Below, piece by piece: positions 1 through 5,288 of a stretch of 5,288 bases of DNA. This stretch comes from a bacterium UBP9_UBA1432 (GTDB lineage: Bacteria > Vulcanimicrobiota > Xenobia > Xenobiales > Xenobiaceae). The notes beneath the pieces are model-generated. The model saw nothing but the letters and a program-made list of their open reading frames with translations, was not told the origin of the DNA and made no database searches. Position numbers and translations under genes: made by a program. The stretch is from positions 1 through 5,288 of the forward strand of contig DCTU01000390.1 of the NCBI GenBank assembly GCA_002329445.1. The letters run 5' to 3'. Every line of letters starts with the position of its first letter. Positions within the stretch are counted from its first letter, which is position 1.

Positions 1-1199
1 ATCGGGGGCGGACCCGCGAAGGCGCCGAAGAGCAGTCCTACGTCTCAGCCCTGACCCAGGAGCGCGCGGTGGAGGCCCTGCACCTGCAAGGCCTGACCAT
101 CCTGGAGATGGTCGAGGTCGACGCCGACGAAGCCTTGGGGCGACGCAAGCTGCATCGAGTCCGGCTGCGCTCGCTGGCCCTGTTCACCCACCAACTGGCC
201 ATCCTTCACCGCTCAGGCGTCTCATTGACCCGCGCCCTGGAGAGCCTGACCGAGAAGCCGGAGGACTGGACCATGGGCGCCGTGGCCCGGGACCTGTACG
301 TCGCGGTCTGCCATGGGCACCTGCTCTCGCACGCCATGCGCCGACATCCCCGGTGCTTTCCGCCGCACTACTCGGCCCTGATCGAGGTGGGCGAGCTGTC
401 GGGCAGCCTGGACGACATCCTGCCCCGGCTGGCCGACAGCCTGGAGAGACAGGTGGCCCTGGTGGCCCGGATGCGAGCGGTCATGACCTACCCCCTGGTG
501 GTGATCCTCTGCGCCATCGTCTTGAACCTGGTCACCTTCCGCTGGGTCCTGCCCCAGTTCCAGCCCATCTTCGAAGGGACCGGGGTCGAGCTGCCCTGGC
601 TCACCTCGATGCTGATGGGCGCTGTGCGCATGGCCACCCACCCCCTGGGCACCCTGGCCCTGGTCCTGGGCCCCCCCGCGCTGTTCCTGGCCATGCGGCA
701 GGTCCTGACCGTGCCGGCCGCCCGCGCGGCCGCTGAGCGCCTGGTCCTGAGGGTCCCCGCCGTGGGGACGGTCCTTCGGGACTTCCTCCTGGTCGAGGTC
801 TTCACCCTGATGTCCAGCCTGACGGCCGCCGGCTTCACCCTGCAGCGCTCGCTGGATCTGGCCGCCCAGGTCACCTCCAGCCGCAACCTGGCAGAGGCCC
901 TGCGAGGAGTCTCCAGCTCCCTCAATGAAGGCCTTCTTCTGAGCGAAGCCTTCGAGCGTCGTCAGGACCTCTTCACCGCCTTGGGAGTGCACATGATCGC
1001 AGTCGGCGAGTCCACGGGCCGCCTCCAGGACATGTTCTCGACCCTGGCGGGCTACTATCTGGTCGAGGTCGAGTTCGCGCTGGACTCGCTTCCCGCGATC
1101 CTGGAACCGGTCCTGATGGCCATGGTGGGAATCATGACGGGGGTCGTCGTCCTGGCCGTGTTCATGCCCATCTACCAGATCGTCTCCGCCCTGCTGTGA
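1..1199 (+). CDS. GspF/PilC-family inner-membrane platform protein (5' end outside window)
   Basis: This is the polytopic inner-membrane platform protein that couples the assembly ATPase to pilin or pseudopilin polymerisation in type IV pili and type II secretion systems. Numbering from the first complete codon (base 3), 398 residues are visible. Two T2SSF domains are clear, at about 58-185 and 262-392, each with an FTxQLAxLxxxG-like or equivalent helix start. The duplicated hallmark appears as EVGELSGSLDDIL (128-140) and AVGESTGRLQDMF (333-345). Membrane segments lie near 160-185, 215-235 and 364-390, the last ending in the family-typical MPIYQ. The frame is open to base 1, and its first residues (GRTREG, then ERAVEALHLQGL) match the usual GspF N-terminal domain. 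The GTG at 69 is therefore internal, and only about ten residues should be missing. The stop overlaps the next gene by four bases. Whether it serves a pilus (PilC) or a secretion system (GspF) cannot be decided here. Confidence 0.93.
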   Translation, partial: RGRTREGAEEQSYVSALTQERAVEALHLQGLTILEMVEVDADEALGRRKLHRVRLRSLALFTHQLAILHRSGVSLTRALESLTEKPEDWTMGAVARDLYVAVCHGHLLSHAMRRHPRCFPPHYSALIEVGELSGSLDDILPRLADSLERQVALVARMRAVMTYPLVVILCAIVLNLVTFRWVLPQFQPIFEGTGVELPWLTSMLMGAVRMATHPLGTLALVLGPPALFLAMRQVLTVPAARAAAERLVLRVPAVGTVLRDFLLVEVFTLMSSLTAAGFTLQRSLDLAAQVTSSRNLAEALRGVSSSLNEGLLLSEAFERRQDLFTALGVHMIAVGESTGRLQDMFSTLAGYYLVEVEFALDSLPAILEPVLMAMVGIMTGVVVLAVFMPIYQIVSALL

Positions 1200-2833
1200 A
1201 GCGCCCGGCTCTCCGGTTTCACCCGTCCCACCGCGCGGTGGCTCGAGCCTTCCGCAGGTCGGACTGGATGCTCCTGATTCTGGCCATCTGGCTCTCCGGG
1301 CCGGTCTTCGCCCAGACCCCGGAGGAGCTGGCCTCGCGGGTCCTGCAACGGGTCCACTCCCGAGCCTCCCAGGTCGACGGCCTGGAGGCGGAGGTCCATC
1401 TGACTCGGACCGACCCCCGCTTCCTTCGCTGCTTCTTCGTGCCCTCGGCGCTGAACCTCAAAGCCGTCATGGGATTCGAGAAACCCGACGACTTCGACCT
1501 GCACCTCTGGCAGGGCGGAGCGCGCTGGTTCCGCTTCGACAGCCGGGCCGGCTTCAACCTGCGCTTCTCGGGCCTGGTCCGACTGGGAGGGGGACCCGCC
1601 GTGGTGCCTCCTCCCCCCGAGACCTCGGCCGATCCCGACCTGGGATTCGCCGACCTCACCCAGGACAGCGCGGAAACCTTCCCGTTCCACCCTCTGTGCT
1701 TCGTGTGGCCCCCCCGATTGTGGCAGGCCCTGCCCGGCCACACGCCCACCCTGGAGGGCACCGAGACCCTCTTCGGCCGAGCCTGTCTGCGGGTGGGCCT
1801 CCTGTTGGACAACGGGATGCGCGCCCGGATCTGGGCGGATCGCCTGACCTTTGAGCCATTGCGCGTGGAGATCCAGCCTCCGGGGGGCCTGGGCACCCTG
1901 CTGGCGGACTACCGCTGGGAGCCAGGGGCCCCCTGCTGGTCCCAGGTCGAGGTCTACGCCGACCGGCGTCCCCTTTTCCAGGCCGTCGCGGTGGAGCCGC
2001 GGGTGGACCCCTCGGGGAGTCGGCTTCCCGACCTTTCGCTGGTGCTGCGCCGACCGGCGGGGATCACGGCCCGGCCAGGTCCCAGCGCCGTCCAACTGCC
2101 CGATTGGACCTGGGGAGTCCTGCGGGCCCTGGCCCTGGTCCTGGGAATCCTCGCCGCCCGGTTCCTGTACCACCTCCTGCGCCGGCGCACCCTGGCCCGC
2201 GAGCTGATCCTCCTGGACCATCCCCAGGGCCCCTGGGCTCGACGTCTGCAACGCCTGGGCTATCCGGTGGCCCGCTTCAGCCCGGAAATCGTGAGCCAGG
2301 AGCTGCAGATCCTGGACCGCGGCCGGGCCATCGCCACCGACGACCCGCCGAGGGCCATCCTGGTCGCCCCCGGGGCCGGCGAGCTGATCCGCACCCAGCG
2401 CTATCTGCTGCGGTCCTTCGTGCAGGCGGGAGGGCGGGTCCTGGTGCTGGCGCACGAGAAGGCCCGCGACCTGCCCTTCGAGGCGGAGCTGACCCGGATC
2501 ACGCGGGCGGAAATCCGGGGGGTCACCTACGACCCGTCTGGTCCCTGGCGTCGACTGGAGTCGCGACGAGTGGCCGAGTTCGTCCTGGAACGAGGGTGCG
2601 AAACGTGTCTGGTGAGCATGGAGGGAATGCCCCTGGACCAGGATCTGGTCGGCCTGCGGGGGGCCGACTCCCGCCAGGCAACGGTGATCGGCCTGACCCG
2701 CCAGGGCCTGGGCGAGTGGCTGGTCTGCCAGCTCCCATTCCCCGAATCCATCAAGGAATGGCCGAAGGAATTGTCCACTCTGCTGTGCGAGCTGGTGGAC
2801 CTGCTGGAAGGCTACCCGTCCCCCGAAGCCTGA
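1196..2833 (+). CDS. Membrane protein: signal peptide, LolA-like periplasmic domain, one TM span, cytoplasmic GATase-like domain
   Basis: I do not recognise this 545-residue protein as a named family. The N-terminus has a basic stretch, a hydrophobic core (25-38) and an Ala-Gln cleavage site (GPVFA|Q, after residue 39). Residues 41-290 are beta-rich, with an opening helix (EELASRVLQRVHSRA) and alternating strands. They resemble outer-membrane lipoprotein-sorting (LolA/LolB-like) domains, but this is a fold impression without a decisive motif. They hold four cysteines (79, 168, 197, 247) that could form disulfides. A single span at 305-327 is followed by HLLRRR, which puts the C-terminus in the cytoplasm. 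Residues 335-540 look like a class I glutamine-amidotransferase-type Rossmann domain (VAPGAGEL at 390-397, AGGRVLVLAH at 411-420), with no catalytic cysteine at the expected elbow. A CETC motif sits at 468-471. The GTG start overlaps the upstream stop (GTGA) with no good Shine-Dalgarno, suggesting translational coupling. ATG at 1268 is an alternative but would remove the basic n-region. A role with the platform protein is inferred from position only. Confidence 0.85.
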   Translation: MKRPALRFHPSHRAVARAFRRSDWMLLILAIWLSGPVFAQTPEELASRVLQRVHSRASQVDGLEAEVHLTRTDPRFLRCFFVPSALNLKAVMGFEKPDDFDLHLWQGGARWFRFDSRAGFNLRFSGLVRLGGGPAVVPPPPETSADPDLGFADLTQDSAETFPFHPLCFVWPPRLWQALPGHTPTLEGTETLFGRACLRVGLLLDNGMRARIWADRLTFEPLRVEIQPPGGLGTLLADYRWEPGAPCWSQVEVYADRRPLFQAVAVEPRVDPSGSRLPDLSLVLRRPAGITARPGPSAVQLPDWTWGVLRALALVLGILAARFLYHLLRRRTLARELILLDHPQGPWARRLQRLGYPVARFSPEIVSQELQILDRGRAIATDDPPRAILVAPGAGELIRTQRYLLRSFVQAGGRVLVLAHEKARDLPFEAELTRITRAEIRGVTYDPSGPWRRLESRRVAEFVLERGCETCLVSMEGMPLDQDLVGLRGADSRQATVIGLTRQGLGEWLVCQLPFPESIKEWPKELSTLLCELVDLLEGYPSPEA

Positions 2834-2840
2834 GCGCCGT

Positions 2841-4070
2841 TCACCAACTGGACCAGGAGGTCCTGCGCACCCCCTGACCCCCATCGGGGTCGGGCGCCAG
2901 GACCACGCTCTGCAGGGCCCTGTCCTTGTGGACCTGGGCAAAGCTGTCCATCTGGACGGTATCCCCGGTCACGTTCCCGAAGACCTGGGTGTTGGACTCC
3001 AGGTGGATGGGCCCCAGGGGATTGTAGAGCGCGCCCACCAGGTCGCAGTTGCTGTCGAAGTGGAACTCGGTCTTCTGTCCGGTGGAATAGTCGGCCAGGA
3101 TCAGCAGGCTGGTGGAGTCCTGATTCTCGGAATCCATGTTGATCCGGGTGTTGGAGCCGAACTCGACGCGTTCGCGGACGAAGATCCGGACCTTGCCTCC
3201 CGACAACAGCAGGACGCTGTTCTGCCCCATGTCGATGTTGTCGAAGAGATAGTCCCCCGGCTGCAGGACCACATGCCCCTTGGCCCCGGTCGTCAGGTCG
3301 CCGTAACGCCCCGGGGCCAGCTCGACCGGGACCCCGGAATGGACGTCGCCTCGGGAGGAGGAGGCGGCCAGCTCGACCGGCACGGCCACCACCGGCAAGG
3401 GCAGGGGCTCTTCGCGGCGCTGGGTCTGGAGGTAGTGGGCATTGGGTCGGACGCTGGGCTGGGCCTGCTGGACCACCACCAGATCGCCCTTGACGTCGGC
3501 GTTGGAGCGCAAGGTGATGGGCGTCACGTCGGCGTTGCTCCCCACATGCCCCTGGGTTCCCGGATTTTTCGGATCGTACCCCGCAGTCCCCGAATTGTAG
3601 GAGTCGGTGCGCGCATTCGATTCCATCACCACCCAGCGGGCCCCGTACAGCGCGGCGTCGGGAAAGGAGAGGCCCCGCCGGCGGAAGGTGGCCTCCAGGT
3701 GGCGGGTCACCCCGGGGCGCCCTGGAGCCGCCTCGAACCAGGCCACGCTGCGGACCGTCACCTCGCTGGAGCGGGCCGAGACCACCTCCAGGCGATGCCA
3801 GGCTCCCGCCGCCTGATTCAGGCTGACCGGATCCGCGGGAAGCTCCTGGGCCGCCAGGCTCCAGTCATGGATCCCTGCCAGCAGGTGGGTGGCCTCGCTC
3901 AGGCCCGCCCGGGCCTCCGCCCCGAGGATCGTGCGCTCGGTATTGAGATGGACCAGGCGGCTGCGCTGCTCGGACAGGGTCAGCAAGGCGAAGAGCACCG
4001 TGAAGAGACAGGTCAGCAGCATGATCATGCTGACCAGGATGAAGCCTCGGGGGCGCTGCAGACGGCTCAT
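2841..4070 (-). CDS. PilX/GspK-position prepilin with DUF7305-like beta-rich passenger
   Basis: This 409-residue protein begins with a PilX-like leader: MSRLQRPRG, then a hydrophobic helix at about 10-33 (FILVSMIMLL...). Cleavage would fall after Gly9. Mature position 5 is Ser rather than Glu, as in GspK-type pseudopilins, which lack Glu5. A short helical neck (35-65) leads to a beta-rich region. Residues 247-385 match what I recall of the DUF7305 pattern: two PG[RD]Y turns (253-256, 271-274), GGKVRIFV, LLILADYS, a GALYNP motif (346-351) and a run of SN turns. A beta-helix-like passenger, exposed at the tip or surface of a fibre, is the likely form. ATG at 4070 is preferred over ATG at 4181 because it makes an ATGA overlap with the upstream gene, has GAGGA seven bases upstream, and removes 37 residues that merely read through the neighbour. 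It is the last gene of the minus-strand cluster and ends seven bases from the convergent gene. Adhesive or priming function is inferred. Confidence 0.88.
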   Translation of the reverse strand: MSRLQRPRGFILVSMIMLLTCLFTVLFALLTLSEQRSRLVHLNTERTILGAEARAGLSEATHLLAGIHDWSLAAQELPADPVSLNQAAGAWHRLEVVSARSSEVTVRSVAWFEAAPGRPGVTRHLEATFRRRGLSFPDAALYGARWVVMESNARTDSYNSGTAGYDPKNPGTQGHVGSNADVTPITLRSNADVKGDLVVVQQAQPSVRPNAHYLQTQRREEPLPLPVVAVPVELAASSSRGDVHSGVPVELAPGRYGDLTTGAKGHVVLQPGDYLFDNIDMGQNSVLLLSGGKVRIFVRERVEFGSNTRINMDSENQDSTSLLILADYSTGQKTEFHFDSNCDLVGALYNPLGPIHLESNTQVFGNVTGDTVQMDSFAQVHKDRALQSVVLAPDPDGGQGVRRTSWSSW

Positions 4071-4693
4071 TCCAGGTTCCTCGTCAGCGCGGTGCGCTGA
4101 AATCGCGCCGTGTGGGTCAAAGGAGCCAAGGCCCCAACGGGATGGCGGGTCTGCTGGCTGAGCACCAGCTCGACCTGGCACGTCAGGCCCCCCGAGTCGG
4201 CCTGCGTGGCCACCACCCGAAACAACGAGAGGTTCCGACAGACCACGCGGTTCTCACTTCCGGGCGGGGTCAGCAGCGCCTGGGGGACCATCCAGGGCGT
4301 GGGATCCGGCGGGAAGACGCCCGGAACCTCGCGTCGCAGGAGGACCAGGCCAGAGGAATCGGCCGAGACATAGTAGAGGATCCACTTGCGCCAGGCCGGC
4401 TTGCCATCCTCGGTCCGACGGAAGACGTTTTCGGCGTCGCGAGCCGAAGGCAGCGCCAGGACCGGGGGATTGGAGGAGGTGGCCTCCACCACCCAGGGGC
4501 CGGCCTCCTCGATCTCGACGGCCAGGCGATCCAGGGCGACCAGGGCCTGGTTGTACAGGGCAGAAGTCTGGTTGGCCTGCTGGAAGAAGTCATGGGCCGG
4601 CCAGAATGAGAAGAAGGCGGCGGCCAGGGCCAACATGCCCACCCCCGAGGCGATCAGGAGCTCGACCACGCTCATTCCGGCAGGCCTTCTCAT
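4067..4693 (-). CDS. PilW/GspJ-like minor prepilin
   Basis: A 208-residue type IV prepilin-like protein. It has a short basic leader (MRRPAG) with cleavage expected after Gly6, then MSVVELLIASGVGMLALAAA. This includes the Glu at mature position 5 (Glu11 of the precursor) that aligns incoming subunits, and a hydrophobic helix to about residue 30. A helical neck (38-62, QALVALDRLAVEIEEAG) is typical of PilW and GspJ, which carry a conserved 'L..ei..AG' stretch. The globular part includes WRKWILYYVS and a late pair of cysteines (152 and 172) that could form a disulfide. The protein is processed by a prepilin peptidase and would join a minor pseudopilin complex that starts fibre assembly. The gene overlaps its upstream and downstream neighbours by ATGA on both sides, indicating a coupled operon. 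Only a weak GGTGG lies upstream, so re-initiation after the PilV-like gene is likely. Assignment to PilW rather than GspJ rests on gene order and cannot be settled here. Confidence 0.87.
   Translation of the reverse strand: MRRPAGMSVVELLIASGVGMLALAAAFFSFWPAHDFFQQANQTSALYNQALVALDRLAVEIEEAGPWVVEATSSNPPVLALPSARDAENVFRRTEDGKPAWRKWILYYVSADSSGLVLLRREVPGVFPPDPTPWMVPQALLTPPGSENRVVCRNLSLFRVVATQADSGGLTCQVELVLSQQTRHPVGALAPLTHTARFQRTALTRNLE
4078..4082 (-). promoter_or_regulatory. Shine-Dalgarno deciding the start of the PilX/DUF7305-like gene
   Basis: GAGGA on the minus strand lies seven bases before ATG at 4070. It supports this start over the in-frame ATG at 4181, which would add 37 residues lying inside the preceding gene and hide the prepilin leader. 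Confidence 0.6.
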
Positions 4694-5153
4694 GACGGAT
4701 CCACCACCAGGGTCGAGACCTCCAGGTGATGAGGGTGGGCCCGGCCCCAGGGGCTGAAGGTCTGCCAGTCGATCCTCACGGTGACCTGGATCAGGTCGCT
4801 CGACACGGCCCCATCCCGCTCACGGCCCTGGTCCAGGGCCACACTGACCTGGTAGTCCACCACCCGCTCGCGGCTTCCCTCCACGAAGCGCCTCTGGACG
4901 AAGGGATAGGGTGCGGGCGGGAACTGGCCTGGCTGACCGGGATGGAGGGCCTCGGTCGGCACCCGGCCGTCAAAGGTCCGACCGACCGGCAGACTGGCGA
5001 ACGGAAGAGCCTCGATCCTGGAGAGCACCTCGCCGGCCAGGTCACAGGCCTGCATCTGATGAGCCGAGGCGGCCATCCCACCCAGGGCCCCAGCGAGCTC
5101 GCCAGGATCGCCTCCAGAAGCGAGTGGCCCAGGATCTCTCGGCGACGGATCAG
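4690..5153 (-). CDS. PilV/GspI-like minor prepilin, apparent -1 nt frameshift and CTG start
   Basis: The body of a PilV/GspI-like minor prepilin is read from ATG at 5076 to the stop at 4690-4692 (128 residues: helix with QACDLAGEVLSRIEALPF, then a beta domain ending LEVSTLVVDPS). That ATG cannot be the native start, because it lacks a prepilin leader. Just upstream, in another frame, lies an excellent class III leader: (M)IRRREILG|HSLLEAILASSLG, with cleavage after Gly9 and Glu at mature position 5. Leader and body join smoothly if one base is added in the G4C3 run (minus strand, positions 5091-5085), giving a 154-residue protein of normal PilV size. The start would be CTG at 5153-5151, which makes a CTGA overlap with the previous stop and has GGAGG eight bases upstream. 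The indel could be a sequencing or assembly error, a recent inactivating mutation, or, less likely, recoding. If real and not recoded, the cell makes no membrane-targeted PilV-like protein from this gene. Mature residue 1 is His instead of the usual Phe or Met. Confidence 0.72.
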
Positions 5154-5288
5154 GAGTCCCCCCTCCGGGGTCGGTGTGCTTGCAGGTGGTCCGGCAGATT
5201 CCAGACCGACCGTTGATTGTACATCACTATACCACGCCGGTCCCGCCCCTCGTCCAGGATCGGGGTACCCCGGGGCTCGATGGCTGTC
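5150..5288 (-). CDS. 3' end of upstream gene, in the GspH/FimT-like pseudopilin position (partial)
   Basis: An open frame enters from the right edge and ends with TGA at 5152-5150. About 45 residues are visible, including EPRGTP near the edge, then RDRRGIVMYNQ, WNLPD and a basic tail HRPRRGDS. The TGA overlaps the proposed CTG start of the PilV-like gene as CTGA, the same four-base spacing seen at every other junction here. In both type II secretion (H-I-J-K) and type IV pilus (FimT/U-V-W-X) clusters the gene before PilV/GspI encodes a GspH/FimT-type pseudopilin. The PRGTP and RRGIV fragments are compatible with the C-terminal strands of that family (FxPRG..., RxIxV...). The visible part is too short to prove identity, so the product name rests mainly on position. 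Confidence 0.5.
   Translation of the reverse strand, partial: TAIEPRGTPILDEGRDRRGIVMYNQRSVWNLPDHLQAHRPRRGDS
5162..5166 (-). promoter_or_regulatory. Shine-Dalgarno supporting the CTG start of the PilV-like gene
   Basis: GGAGG on the minus strand lies eight bases before CTG at 5153-5151. This is the best ribosome binding site in the cluster. It selects a start that gives a complete basic prepilin leader, although no ATG, GTG or TTG occurs in that frame nearby. Confidence 0.55.

Noticed and set aside
69..71. GTG as the start of the GspF/PilC-like protein
   Set aside because: The frame is open to base 1 and encodes typical GspF N-terminal residues upstream of this GTG, so the gene is truncated by the window edge.
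222..992. 256-codon minus-strand frame opposite the GspF/PilC-like gene
   Set aside because: It is an antisense shadow with G/Q/H-rich repeats, while the plus strand encodes both T2SSF domains.
1172..2941. 589-codon open frame on the minus strand, longer than the plus-strand gene it opposes
   Set aside because: The translation is rich in P, Q, G and R without hydrophobic segments or domains, as expected for the antisense of GC-rich coding DNA. The plus-strand product has a signal peptide, a TM span and coherent domains.
2928..4100. 390-codon open frame on the plus strand opposite the DUF7305-like gene
   Set aside because: It is a low-complexity G, H, D, Q-rich translation with no domain. 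The minus-strand frame has a prepilin leader, start overlap and Shine-Dalgarno.
4071..4181. ATG at 4181 as the start of the last pseudopilin
   Set aside because: The extra 37 residues overlap the preceding gene, have no leader features, and would bury the RGF cleavage motif.
4791..5081. Minus-strand frame from 5081 to 4791 as a separate gene
   Set aside because: It is the out-of-frame continuation of the PilV-like leader after the indel. Its sequence is R/P/S-rich without a recognisable domain.
5213..5233. Plus-strand promoter from TTGATT and TATACC
   Set aside because: The two boxes are only nine bases apart, far from the usual 16-18, and no plus-strand gene follows within the window.

Overview
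The window comes from a GC-rich genome (roughly two thirds G+C by eye, with strongly G/C-ending codons). It is almost entirely coding. The gene set is that of a type IV pilus or type II secretion machine in a probable diderm (Gram-negative) bacterium. The species cannot be read from the sequence; the mix of a pilus-like cluster and an unfamiliar membrane protein would suit a less-studied or uncultured lineage, which is inference only.

Plus strand, 1-2833: the first gene is cut by the left edge and encodes a GspF/PilC-family inner-membrane platform protein. Its stop overlaps the start of the next gene by four bases (GTGA). That gene encodes a 545-residue protein with a signal peptide, a periplasmic region that looks like the LolA/LolB fold, one membrane span, and a cytoplasmic alpha/beta domain resembling an inactive class I glutamine-amidotransferase fold. 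I do not recognise this protein as a named family.

Minus strand, 5288-2841: a convergent cluster of minor pseudopilins, in transcription order. (1) The 3' end of an upstream gene in the GspH/FimT position. (2) A PilV/GspI-like prepilin whose leader and body lie in different frames, separated by an apparent one-base deletion, and which seems to begin with CTG. (3) A PilW/GspJ-like prepilin. (4) A PilX/GspK-position protein with a DUF7305-like beta-rich passenger. Each junction is a four-base overlap (CTGA, ATGA, ATGA), so the set is probably one translationally coupled operon. The order matches the H-I-J-K (T2SS) and FimT/U-V-W-X (T4P) order of minor pilins that prime fibre assembly, and the plus-strand GspF/PilC protein would be the platform that drives such a fibre.

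The two transcription units converge with only seven bases between their stop codons. No tRNA, rRNA, CRISPR array, insertion sequence or obvious attachment site was seen. There is no non-coding stretch over 300 bases. The points most worth a second look are the frameshifted PilV-like gene, the LolA-like/GATase-like membrane protein joined to the platform gene, and the SN-repeat passenger of the last pseudopilin.
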